Shown: one piece after another, positions 37,969 to 46,628 of the stretch | Position numbering within the stretch: the first letter of the stretch is position 1 | Layout: each line of letters begins with the position of its first letter | From: JACKGW01 sp964586025 | Lineage (GTDB): Bacteria; Planctomycetota; PLA2; JAEUHO01 | Length of the DNA stretch: 64,000 bases | Direction: 5' to 3' | Assembly: GCA_964586025.1 (NCBI GenBank) | Contig: CAZPGF010000001.1 | Span: 1 to 64,000, forward strand | Made by a program: the position numbers and the translations under genes | The notes under the pieces: generated by a model | What the model was told of the DNA's origin: nothing | The model's input: only the letters and a program-made list of their open reading frames with translations | Database searches by the model: none

Positions 37969-40557
37969 TCACTCCCCGGCGTCGTCGGCCGAGCCGTCGG
38001 TCCCCTCGTCCGCCGTCTCGTCCCCGCCGTCTTCCGGGCGGACCCAGGCCATGCTCACCAGTCGGTCGCCGTCCGGGACGTCGATCGCCCGGACGCCCGC
38101 CGTGGAGCGGCTCATCGGCCGGAACTGCTCGCTCGTGACGCGCATCCGGATCGACTTGCCGCCCTGGGTGATCAGAATTACCTCGTCGCCGTCGAGGACG
38201 GAGCGCGCGGCCACGACCTCGCCGTTGCGAGCAAGGCCGTCGGGCGACACGTTGCGAAGTCCCTGACCACCGCGTGACTGGGCGCGGTACTCGGCGAACG
38301 CGGTGCGCTTCGCGTAGCCGCGTTCGAACACGGTGAGCAGCGATCCCGGCAGGGTCGCGACGTCGCCGTCGGCCGACTCGATCCGCACCTCGTCGCGGGC
38401 GATCGCCATGTCGACGACATGGTCGTCTTCCTGGAGGCGGATGCCTCGCACACCGCGGGTCGAGCGACCCATCTCGCGTGCGTCGGAGACCGGGAATCGG
38501 ATCGACAGGCCGCGCGCGGTGACGAGCACCACCTCGTCCTTCTCATCGACGAGCGCGACGCCGAGAAGCGCGTCGCCTTCGACGAGCTGGATCGCGATGA
38601 TGCCGCCGCGATGGATGTGCGCGAACTCCGACAGCGCGGTGCGCTTGACGAGGCCGTTGCGCGTCGCGAACAGGAGAGCGCGCGCGTCGCCCATCTCGCT
38701 GACCGGCAGCACCGCACGAATCCGCTCCTCGGCGCCGAGATCGAGCAGGTTGACGACGGCACGGCCCTTCGTGTAGCGCCCGAGATCCGGCAGCGCGAAC
38801 ACGCGATCCTTGAACACCCGTCCGGTGTGCGTGAAGTAGAGCATCGTGTCGTGCGTGTTCGCGACGAGCAGGTGCTCGACGAAGTCCCCCTCCTTCGACT
38901 CGGTGCCCTTGATGCCCTTGCCGCCGCGGCGCTGGCGGCGGTACTCGGCCAGTCCGGTTCGCTTGATGTAGCCCTCGTGCGAGAGTGTGATCACCACGTT
39001 CTCGGGGGCGATCAGATCGATCGAGGTGAGATCGTCCTTGGAGTCCTCGATCCGGGTCCGGCGCGAGACCGGGAATCGGGCCTTCAGCGCGAGCATGTCC
39101 TCGCGGAGGATCTGCGTGACGCGCTCGTCGCGCGCCAGGATGTCGCGGTAGTCGGTGATGCGCGCGAGCAGGTCGGCGTGTTCCGCCTCGAGTTCGCGGC
39201 GCTGGAGGCCGGTGAGGCGCTGAAGGCGCATTTGCAAGATCGCGTCGGCCTGCGCGATCGAGAAGCCGAACCGTTCGATCAGCCCGGCCTTCGCGGTCTG
39301 CGGGTCGGGGCTGGCGCGCAGCAGCGCGACGATCTCGTCGATCAGGTCGAGCGCGCGCAGCAGGCCGGAGACGATGTGGTCGCGCTCTTCGGCCTTGCGC
39401 AGGAGGTACCGGGTGCGCCGCGTGACGACCTCGCGGCGATGGGTGACGTAGGCTTCGATCAGGCGCACCAGGCTGCACAGCTCGGGGCGGCCGTCCACCA
39501 GCGCGATCATGTTCACGCCGAGCGTCTCGCGCAGCGCGCTGTGCTTGTAGAGCTGATTGAGGACGAGTTCGGGGTCGACGTCGCGACGGAGTGCAACGAC
39601 GATGCGGATGTCCTTGCCGGACTCGTCGCGGACGTCCACGATGCCGTCGACGCGGTCGCCCTTCGCCAGGTCCGCGATCTTGGCGACGAGCGCCGCCTTG
39701 TTGACCTGGTAGGGGATCTCCGTGACGACGATCTGCGCGCCGCGGCGACCGCCTTCGGGTTCGTGGATCTCGCAGACCGCGCGCATCTCCAACGCGGCGC
39801 GGCCGGTCGTGTAGGCGTCGAGGATGGCCGCCCGCCCGCAGATGCGCGCGCCGGTCGGGAGGTCCGGGCCCGGCAGGTGCTTCATCAGGCCGTGGACGTC
39901 GATCGCGGGGTCGTCGAGGTAGGCGAGGATCGCATCGGCCACCTCGCCGGGGTTGTGGGGGGGGATGGACGACGCCATCGCGACCGCGATGCCCGCGCCG
40001 CCGTTGATGAGCAGGTTGGGAAAGCGGCCGGGCAGGACGGTCGGCTCGAGGCGGGACTCGTCGTAGTTCGGTCGGAAGTCGACGGTTTCCTTGTCGAGGT
40101 CGTCCAGCAACTCGACCGCGGCGTGCGTCATGCGGCACTCCGTGTACCGCATCGACGCAGGCGGATCGCGATCGATCGAACCGAAGTTGCCCTGGCCCTG
40201 GACGAGCAGCTCGCTCATGTTGAACGGCTGCGCCATTCGCACGAGCGTCGGATAGATCGCCTGATCGCCGTGCGGGTGGTAGTTGCCCATCGTCTCGCCG
40301 ACGACCTTCGCGCACTTGATCGTCTTGCGACTCGGGCCGAGATTCAGGTCGTTCATCGCCACGAGGATGCGGCGCTGACTCGGCTTGAGTCCGTCGCGCA
40401 CGTCGGGGAGCGCGCGATCGACGATCACGCTCATGGCGTAGCGCAGGTACGACTGCTTCAACTCGCCCGCGATGTCGAGGTCGAGGATCCGTTCGCTCCC
40501 ACCACCGCCGCCGGAGGGCGACGGGTCCACGGATTCGGCGGATTCGGAAGTCGACAT
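37969..40557 (-). CDS. gyrA: DNA gyrase subunit A
   Basis: 862-residue breakage-reunion subunit of gyrase. The catalytic tyrosine is Tyr138 in ASMRYTECRMT. The GyrA-box QRRGGKGIKG in the C-terminal pinwheel separates it from ParC. Around the classical quinolone site the sequence is HPHGDQAIYPTLVRMAQPF: the positions of E. coli Ser83 and Asp87 are Gln99 and Pro103. The C-terminus is acidic. The ATG at 40557 has GAGAGAGG just upstream; longer in-frame starts lack sense. gyrB is not nearby. Confidence 0.97.
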   Translation of the reverse strand: MSTSESAESVDPSPSGGGGGSERILDLDIAGELKQSYLRYAMSVIVDRALPDVRDGLKPSQRRILVAMNDLNLGPSRKTIKCAKVVGETMGNYHPHGDQAIYPTLVRMAQPFNMSELLVQGQGNFGSIDRDPPASMRYTECRMTHAAVELLDDLDKETVDFRPNYDESRLEPTVLPGRFPNLLINGGAGIAVAMASSIPPHNPGEVADAILAYLDDPAIDVHGLMKHLPGPDLPTGARICGRAAILDAYTTGRAALEMRAVCEIHEPEGGRRGAQIVVTEIPYQVNKAALVAKIADLAKGDRVDGIVDVRDESGKDIRIVVALRRDVDPELVLNQLYKHSALRETLGVNMIALVDGRPELCSLVRLIEAYVTHRREVVTRRTRYLLRKAEERDHIVSGLLRALDLIDEIVALLRASPDPQTAKAGLIERFGFSIAQADAILQMRLQRLTGLQRRELEAEHADLLARITDYRDILARDERVTQILREDMLALKARFPVSRRTRIEDSKDDLTSIDLIAPENVVITLSHEGYIKRTGLAEYRRQRRGGKGIKGTESKEGDFVEHLLVANTHDTMLYFTHTGRVFKDRVFALPDLGRYTKGRAVVNLLDLGAEERIRAVLPVSEMGDARALLFATRNGLVKRTALSEFAHIHRGGIIAIQLVEGDALLGVALVDEKDEVVLVTARGLSIRFPVSDAREMGRSTRGVRGIRLQEDDHVVDMAIARDEVRIESADGDVATLPGSLLTVFERGYAKRTAFAEYRAQSRGGQGLRNVSPDGLARNGEVVAARSVLDGDEVILITQGGKSIRMRVTSEQFRPMSRSTAGVRAIDVPDGDRLVSMAWVRPEDGGDETADEGTDGSADDAGE

Positions 40558-40665
40558 CGTCCTCTCTCGAAGCCTCCCGGGAGGGGTCCCGAAGTTGCCT
40601 CCGGGGCGCCGCGAACCGCCGCGAACGCATGGCATCGCGGCCCGACGGCGGGTAGCGGGGCATGG

Positions 40666-40671
40666 TACCCT
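40666..40671 (+). promoter_or_regulatory. Possible -10 element before the lipoprotein gene at 40724
   Basis: TACCCT with a leader of about 46 bases to the ATG, carrying CGGAGA just before it. It lies in the divergent gap with gyrA. Confidence 0.3.
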
Positions 40672-40723
40672 CCGCGGCTCGCGGACCGACGGGAATTCGG
40701 GGGTTTGCGGCCTCGGAGAAGCC

Positions 40724-41941
40724 ATGGTTCAGCGCGTCGCGCGTCGCGTCGATCGCCCGGTCGATCGCCCCGTCGCGTCCCGTCGGCCAACGCTTCGGCG
40801 AGTTCTCGCGATGGCACTCTTCCTCGCGCTCCTCGGTTGCGGCGAGCCGTCGGGACCGAGCGATGGTTCGAGCGCCGAGTTCGCTTCCCCGTGGAGCGAA
40901 TCGGACCGTCAACTGAACCTCGCGGGCACCGCGACCGTGATGGGCGCGACCCACGGCCGCGTCTTCCGAGACCGCATTCGCGCGCTTCGCGACGAGTGGC
41001 TGCCGGAACTGATCGACGCGGGCACCGGTGCCGGCGATCGCGAGGCGTTTCGCCGGTACCTCCGTTCGATCGTCGATCAGGTCGCGTTCCACCTGCCGGA
41101 AGCGTTGCGCGAGGAACTCGATGCGATGGCGGACGCGGCTGGACTCGAACCGCTCGACCTGCTCGAGTTGGAAGTCGCTCGCGACGCCGTGCGGATGCGC
41201 GACGGTGCGCCGCGCATGTCGGGCGCGTTCGCCTTCCATCGCGCGATCGACCACGACCACGGCGGGCCCCGTCGCGGACTTCGCGTGACCTGGCACGGAC
41301 CCGACGCCCGGCGCGTCACCGCGAACGGCGTGCGCATCGTGCGTGTGCCTTCCGACGGTCGCCCCGCGACGATCTGCGACACCTGGCCCGGCATGCTCGG
41401 CGGCATCGTGGTGACGCGACTCGCCGGAACGGAGCGCGGGCGGAGCGGCGGGCGAGCGGATGCCGACCTCGTGATCGGAGCGGCCGAGGTGGAGGTGCCA
41501 CCGTCGCATCGCGGATTCGGCACCGGTCTGCCGCTGTCGATGTCGCTGCGGATCGCCGCCGAAGCGTCCGAGTGGAACGGCATGCGGGGACTCGGCGGCA
41601 GCATGGGACACGTCGCGTTCGCGTTCGACCCTCGTCCTGGCGCGGACCCCGTGGCCGTCGTCGGCACGTTGGCGTCGGTCGCTCCCGACGACGTCGTACG
41701 GGCGCTTGACGCGACCGGCGTGCCGGTCCTCGTAGCCGGACCGCATGCGAACCTCGCCGGCCCCGAGCAGACACAACTCGACGAACGCGTCGCCGAGGCG
41801 CCCGAGTCGGCCTATCGGGAGTTCGCGCAACTCGCCGACGTGCCCGACGCGTCGAGTGCGTCCCACGCCTCGCTCGAACGGACGTACGGGGGATCCGGCG
41901 AAGGCGACGACTCGTCGGGCCTGGCCCCGACGCGTCGCTGA
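40724..41941 (+). CDS. Lipoprotein with C45 acyltransferase-like outline
   Basis: 405 residues. A basic N-region is followed by a hydrophobic stretch and lipobox LALLGC (Cys near 37). The body begins with GTATVMGATHGRVFRDRI and a helical region with EELDAMADAAGLEPLDLLEL. This pattern recalls the N-terminal part of C45-family Ntn acyltransferases (penicillin acyltransferase-like). The expected Cys nucleophile after it is not present; MSGAF lies in that region. Family placement is therefore tentative. An internal ATG at 40811 would make a shorter signal peptide and is a real alternative start. It is divergent from gyrA. Confidence 0.55.
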   Translation: MVQRVARRVDRPVDRPVASRRPTLRRVLAMALFLALLGCGEPSGPSDGSSAEFASPWSESDRQLNLAGTATVMGATHGRVFRDRIRALRDEWLPELIDAGTGAGDREAFRRYLRSIVDQVAFHLPEALREELDAMADAAGLEPLDLLELEVARDAVRMRDGAPRMSGAFAFHRAIDHDHGGPRRGLRVTWHGPDARRVTANGVRIVRVPSDGRPATICDTWPGMLGGIVVTRLAGTERGRSGGRADADLVIGAAEVEVPPSHRGFGTGLPLSMSLRIAAEASEWNGMRGLGGSMGHVAFAFDPRPGADPVAVVGTLASVAPDDVVRALDATGVPVLVAGPHANLAGPEQTQLDERVAEAPESAYREFAQLADVPDASSASHASLERTYGGSGEGDDSSGLAPTRR

Positions 41942-41943
41942 AC

Positions 41944-44016
41944 TCAGGGACCGACGGGTCCCAGTCGGTCCAGCGCGCGACGCGCCACGATCCGCAATTC
42001 CTTGCGGGCGGGTTCGGGACTCGTCCCCCCGGCCAGATCGGCAAGTCGCCGTCGGGCGAGCGCGCGACGCGCTTCGTCCGGCGCCGCCGCGTCGACGATG
42101 GCGCGCGAGAGGCGGAGGATCTCGTCGATCCATTCCATCGTCTCCGGGTCCCCCCGGAACGGGCCGCGCAGGGCGTCGTGGCGGAGCGATGCGCGCTCGA
42201 TCGCCCGCTCCGCCGCGACCAGATCGCCTTCCCTGGCGGCGAGTCGTGCCGAGAGCGTCTCGGCTCGGAAGGCGATCCACAGCGCGCCGGGGGTGGTCGG
42301 CGCGGGGTCGATGCGGAGTGCGTCGATGTCCGTGCGCGCTTCCACCACGTCGTCGAGATGATCGAGCGAGATCTCGGCAGCGTGCAGCCGGGCGTCCGCC
42401 GCACGTTCGGCTCGCGGATCGCGCTCCGCCGCGCCGCGCCACGCATCGCGCGCGCTGATCCACAGGCGCTCGGCGTGGATGTCGGCCTCCGGACGCTCGA
42501 GCGCACGGCGCTCCAGCCGATCGCCCTCCGCGGCGAGGATCGCTGCGCGCGCCTCGTCGACCTGCTCCGGAAACGCGCGCGCCGCGAACAGGACGCCGCC
42601 CGCGGTGAAAAGGGCGATGCCGACCCGCAGTCGGCGGGAGACAGCGCGCTCGCGACGCCGCACCGAGTCGTCGCCCGCGTACGACGCGAGCATCTGCGCG
42701 CGACTCTCCAGGGTCCCGTGGCGATGCGCCGGGCTTTGGCCCCCGGTCGCGTGATGCAGACGTTCGAACGCGCGCATCAGGTGGATCGCCGGGACCGACA
42801 CCGCCCCCTCCGCGGCGCCGTCGCCCGCCGGTTCGCGCGGGACGCGCTCCCCGAAGTCCACGGTGAAGAAATCGGCCTCGCGCTCGAATCGACGTGAGAT
42901 CACGCCGAGCAGGACGAACCAGAACAGCGCCAACTGGCCGACGAGGATGAGGAACGGCGGGATCCCGAGCGCGACGAGCGGTCCGTGGGCGATGCCGATC
43001 CACAGCGCGAGCGAGAGGACCAGAACGATGTACAGGGGAATGTGGCGTCGGACCGCGTGTCCCGCCTCGTGGAGGAAGACCGCGGCGATCTCCTCCTCCG
43101 GCATCGACGCGACGAGGCGGTCGGTGAGGAAGATCCGTCGGGTGCGGCCGAATCCGACGACCATCGCGTTGAGGATGCGGCCCTGGGTGTTCCACAGGTA
43201 GATGCCCTGGAGGGGGAGCCGCAACGACGCCGCGATCTCGACGAGGCGCGTCTGCAGCGAGCCCGGCGGCAACGGGCTCGCACGCATCAGCCGTCCGGCG
43301 ATTGCGGGCAGGGCCGGGAGCGCGATCGCGAGCAGGAGCACGAAGACGCCGAGTTGCAGCAACTCGAAGTGTTCGAGCCAGAGGCCCGCCCGGCGTGCCG
43401 GCTCGACACCGAGTTCGCCGGCGACGTGGAGCGCCTCGCCGAGGCCGAGCAGCACGAAGAGGGGCGCGGCGATCAGCGCGTTGCGACGGAGCCCGGCCCG
43501 CACCGCCTGACGGGGTCCGGCGACGCGGGGGACGATCCCTCGCGTGCGGGCGAAGGCAATCTCGACCTCGTTCTCGGCGACCCAGGTGAAGGCGAACATC
43601 ACGGCGAGCGGCAGCAGCAGCACGACGTAGGGGGCCATCCAGACGACCCGTGGAACCACGGTGGCCGCCCACACGCCCCAATCGAACGCGCTCAGGCAGA
43701 CGAGCCATGCCGCGAGCGTGCCGAGACGAAGCCCCCGGGTCGAGGCGAGCGCGACGGCGCCCGCGCCGTCCTCGATCGCCTCCACTCCGCGTTGCGCGAC
43801 GTGTCGCGTCCACGTCGCGACGGTGGCGACGAGCACGAGCGTTCCCCACGGAGCCAGGGGCGGCGGCGTCGTCGCGGGACTCAACGTGCCGAGCCCGACC
43901 AGCAGTGCGATCAGGACGGTCAGGTCGGGAAGCACCGCCGCGAAGTGTCGCCGCACCCGCGGCCGTCGACGAGCGAAACCCCCCCGGCGGCACGAGCGTT
44001 CCGCGCGTGGATGCAC
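41944..44016 (-). CDS. M48-family membrane metalloprotease with C-terminal helical domain
   Basis: 690 residues. The zinc motif HEAGH is at 316-320 in FLHEAGHAVRRH, with the third ligand Glu in the downstream RRFEREADFF, as in HtpX/Ste24 (M48) proteases. Several membrane helices precede and surround the site. The last 200 residues are Ala/Arg/Glu-rich helices of TPR-like character. M48 proteases act in membrane protein quality control or prenyl-protein processing; the substrate is unknown. The start is uncertain: GTG 44016, or GTG 43956 further in. Its end meets the lipoprotein gene tail to tail with two bases between. Confidence 0.87.
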   Translation of the reverse strand: MHPRAERSCRRGGFARRRPRVRRHFAAVLPDLTVLIALLVGLGTLSPATTPPPLAPWGTLVLVATVATWTRHVAQRGVEAIEDGAGAVALASTRGLRLGTLAAWLVCLSAFDWGVWAATVVPRVVWMAPYVVLLLPLAVMFAFTWVAENEVEIAFARTRGIVPRVAGPRQAVRAGLRRNALIAAPLFVLLGLGEALHVAGELGVEPARRAGLWLEHFELLQLGVFVLLLAIALPALPAIAGRLMRASPLPPGSLQTRLVEIAASLRLPLQGIYLWNTQGRILNAMVVGFGRTRRIFLTDRLVASMPEEEIAAVFLHEAGHAVRRHIPLYIVLVLSLALWIGIAHGPLVALGIPPFLILVGQLALFWFVLLGVISRRFEREADFFTVDFGERVPREPAGDGAAEGAVSVPAIHLMRAFERLHHATGGQSPAHRHGTLESRAQMLASYAGDDSVRRRERAVSRRLRVGIALFTAGGVLFAARAFPEQVDEARAAILAAEGDRLERRALERPEADIHAERLWISARDAWRGAAERDPRAERAADARLHAAEISLDHLDDVVEARTDIDALRIDPAPTTPGALWIAFRAETLSARLAAREGDLVAAERAIERASLRHDALRGPFRGDPETMEWIDEILRLSRAIVDAAAPDEARRALARRRLADLAGGTSPEPARKELRIVARRALDRLGPVGP

Positions 44017-44033
44017 TCGCCGCGGCGGGCGTG

Positions 44034-44039
44034 TACCTT
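44034..44039 (+). promoter_or_regulatory. Possible -10 element of the pilin-like operon
   Basis: TACCTT followed by 48 bases to ATG 44088. It shares GTACCTTC and leader length with the giant-protein gene promoter at 17522. Confidence 0.4.
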
Positions 44040-44087
44040 CGCCGAACAGGGGGCGCGGCGACGAGTCGAGCGCTCCGGGAGGGCACG

Positions 44088-45167
44088 ATGGACCACCCGA
44101 CGGATGGGCCGGTGGCTGGGCGTCGATCGTCGACGCGCGCGACGATCATGGCGACCGCGCTGTGCGGGTGGCTCGGGTGCGTGACCGCCGGTGCCGACGA
44201 GCCGAAGGGCGCGACGTTTCGCGAACCGCAACTCGGACTCTCCGCGACGGGCCCGAGCGGTTGGCGCGTCGCGACCCAGGGAACGGCGCCCACCGAGTGG
44301 ACGCGCCTGGCGACGTGGTTCGAGACGGGGAATCCTGCGGAAGCGGTCCTGAGCGCGCGTCGTCGTTCGGCCATCGACGTGCAGGCGCTGCAGACGCGTG
44401 TTCGCGACGAGTGGTCCGCGTCGAAGGAGATCACCGTCGTCGGCACGCGCTCCGTCGAACCGACCCCGACCGCGCCGATCGGCCAGGTGATCGTCGATGC
44501 CACCTACGTCGTCCGCCCGAAGCCCGCCGCGGGCGCCGATCCGACCGTGCCACCGCCGCCGGTGCCGTGGAGGATCCGGGCGACCTACTGGCTCGCGCCG
44601 CGTGGCGAGGTGCTGCTCTACGCGAAGGCCCCGCAGGCGCAGTGGGCGCGCTTCGAACCGCTCCTCAAGCAACTCGAGACGAGCGTCGCGTTCGTCGGAG
44701 CGGAGTCGGCGGCCGAGCCGGCCGGCTCCGGAACCTTCCGCGACGAGAAGAACGGCTTCGCCTGCCGCTACCCCGACGGGTACTCGGTCGCGCTGCCGGC
44801 CCAGCGCAACCACATCGTGCAGTTCGCCGCGATCGACGCGGACGCGCCGTCGTTCGACGTCTACGTGGTGCCGTGGGAGCGTGCGCTCGACGATGACGTC
44901 GCGCGGACCCAGTCGTTCTACGAGAACGAACAGGCGGCCGAGACGAGCACGCACCCGTTGACGCTGCTCGGACAGGAGGCGACCCGCCTCGAGGCGCGGG
45001 CGCGGATCGGCGGCCGCGACCTGCTGCTGCTGACCGTCTTCGCGAAAGTCGGGTCGAACCGGGTCTTTCGAATCAAGGCCACGGCCCCGGTCGGTCGAGA
45101 GGGAGAACTGCGCCGCGCCCTGGATGCGTTCCTCGGCGGGTTCACCCTGATCCCGACCGCGCGCTGA
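44088..45167 (+). CDS. Exported two-domain protein upstream of the pilin genes
   Basis: Not recognised. 359 residues with an Arg-rich N-region (RRSSTRATIM) and hydrophobic core ending WLGC near 34. It is either a lipoprotein or an ordinary (possibly Tat-like) signal peptide cleaved before ADEPKG. Two similar domains follow, about 45-205 and 220-355. The first opens EPQLGLSATGPSGWRV and the second DEKNGFACRYPDGYSV, the 'f.y..P.gw.v' start of PsbP-like domains. GGGAGGG (44077-44083) precedes the ATG. It probably heads the operon with the prepilin-like genes 159 bases downstream. Confidence 0.7.
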   Translation: MDHPTDGPVAGRRSSTRATIMATALCGWLGCVTAGADEPKGATFREPQLGLSATGPSGWRVATQGTAPTEWTRLATWFETGNPAEAVLSARRRSAIDVQALQTRVRDEWSASKEITVVGTRSVEPTPTAPIGQVIVDATYVVRPKPAAGADPTVPPPPVPWRIRATYWLAPRGEVLLYAKAPQAQWARFEPLLKQLETSVAFVGAESAAEPAGSGTFRDEKNGFACRYPDGYSVALPAQRNHIVQFAAIDADAPSFDVYVVPWERALDDDVARTQSFYENEQAAETSTHPLTLLGQEATRLEARARIGGRDLLLLTVFAKVGSNRVFRIKATAPVGREGELRRALDAFLGGFTLIPTAR

Positions 45168-45326
45168 CGCCCTGAAAAGGCCGGTCGTGGGCCGCGTGTC
45201 CACGAATCAGGACGCCTCCCTCCGAGCGACGTGGGGGAGGTCCGCTCAAGCGCCCTTCGTTCGGCGGCCGATAGGGCCGCGGGTCCGCCGTCCGCCCGGA
45301 CGGGTCGGAGCACCGGAGGGCGTTCC

Positions 45327-46628
45327 ATGCAGTCCCGCAAGGCTTCGCGACGGCTCCGCGACGAGCGGGGCATGGTCCTCGTGTGGGTGAGCCTCTGCCT
45401 GGTCACGGTCGCCGGGATCATCGTGGCGTCGATGGGACGCCAGCAGGCTCTCGAGGGCCTCTCGGAGTTCGAGTCCGCCTCGCCGGCCCACGCCCGGGAC
45501 GTCGCCGAGGCGGGCATCGTGGACACGCTGGCGTGGTTCCGCCGGCAGACCGATCAGCCGGTCGCCGCGTTCACGCCTCGCCGCGACCTCACGCTCGACC
45601 CGCCGATCAACGAGACCGACGACCCGACCCGCGGACTCATCCGCTCCTACGAGGTCGCTCCGCGACTCTGGGCGCGTTACGAAGTGCTGATCGGCCGCGA
45701 GGCGGAGTCGTTCACCGACGAGAACGGCAACGGTCGCTTCGATGCGGGCGAGGAGTTCGACGACGCGAACGGCAACGGTCGTCGTGACGAGGCGCTCGGC
45801 GTCCGCGACGTCACGGAGCGGCGCGGTGAGACCGGCAACGGGATCGTCTGGCGCATCGAGAGCCGCGGCTCCGTGTTCCGCCGCATCGACCCGACGATCC
45901 CGCTCGGCGAGGGCGTCAACGCCCGCATCTCCGAGGCACGTCTCGCGACCGAGATCCGGCGGATGGCGATCAACATGCCGGCGTCGGCGGCGATCTGCGC
46001 GGCGCGCGGCGACGGAGTCACCATCGGCGCGCGCACCCGCATCGCCGGTGGTCCCGGGGCGGGGATCGCGTACGCGTCGGGCACCGGGTCGGCGCTGCTG
46101 CTCACGGGCGCCCAGGTGACCGGGAGTCCCGCGCACACCGGGATCCCCGGGCTCGACGTCGATGTCGAGTCCGTCTTCGGCACCGATCTCGCGGGGGTGC
46201 GCGCCGCGGCCGGCTTCGTGACCGACGACGTCGCGACGCTCCCGTTGCCGCTCCCGTCGGCCAGCCTCACCGTGTTCGAAGGCAGCCTGACGTTCAACGA
46301 GAAGCGTCCGCTGCGCGGAACCGCGATCCTCGTGGTCACCGGCGACTGCACGATCGAGACGGGCAGCAACAGCTTCTTCAACGGCGTGCTGTGGGTCGGC
46401 GGCAACCTGACCGTGCGGGCCCCGACCCTGCTCACGGGAACCATCGTCGTCTCGGGCAAGGCCGACCTCCGCGGGCTCGGCGGCGACCACGTGGAGGTGC
46501 AGCAGGACGACGAGGTGGTCCACCGCCTGCTGCAGACCTTGGGCCAGTACCGCTTCGCCAAGGCCATTCACCGCGTCGAGGGGGAAGACGCTCCGCGTCG
46601 ACTCTCCGGCGAAGGGGGAGGTGCGTGA
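45327..46628 (+). CDS. PilX-like minor pilin / exported protein with two Ca-loops
   Basis: 433 residues. The N-terminus RDERGMVLVWVSLCLVTVAG, followed by VAEAGIVDTLAWF, is the PilX/GspK-like pattern of a short basic leader, one helix and an AEAG helix. Residues about 131-155 hold two EF-hand-type loops, DENGNGRFDAGEE and DDANGNGRRDEA. The C-terminal half is Gly-rich with hydrophobic strands (a beta-helix-like PilX C-terminal part). GGAGGG lies six bases before ATG 45327. Its stop overlaps the start of the giant pilin gene (TGATG), so the three genes are an operon. Confidence 0.8.
   Translation: MQSRKASRRLRDERGMVLVWVSLCLVTVAGIIVASMGRQQALEGLSEFESASPAHARDVAEAGIVDTLAWFRRQTDQPVAAFTPRRDLTLDPPINETDDPTRGLIRSYEVAPRLWARYEVLIGREAESFTDENGNGRFDAGEEFDDANGNGRRDEALGVRDVTERRGETGNGIVWRIESRGSVFRRIDPTIPLGEGVNARISEARLATEIRRMAINMPASAAICAARGDGVTIGARTRIAGGPGAGIAYASGTGSALLLTGAQVTGSPAHTGIPGLDVDVESVFGTDLAGVRAAAGFVTDDVATLPLPLPSASLTVFEGSLTFNEKRPLRGTAILVVTGDCTIETGSNSFFNGVLWVGGNLTVRAPTLLTGTIVVSGKADLRGLGGDHVEVQQDDEVVHRLLQTLGQYRFAKAIHRVEGEDAPRRLSGEGGGA
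45718..45792 (+). repeat. Two EF-hand-like Ca-binding loops
   Basis: Encodes D-x-N-G-N-G-x-x-D-x-G-E and D-x-N-G-N-G-x-x-D. The DNA of the two loops is also similar (AACGGCAACGGTCG in both). Confidence 0.7.

Noticed and set aside
40745..40790. Short tandem repeat GTCGATCGCCC encoding VDRP twice
   Set aside because: Only two copies within the N-region of a signal peptide; chance in GC-rich DNA.
38419..44503. Very long open frames opposite and out of frame with gyrA, including one of nearly 2,000 codons
   Set aside because: They overlap gyrA and the M48 gene on wrong frames, with Arg/Pro-rich composition and no motif.
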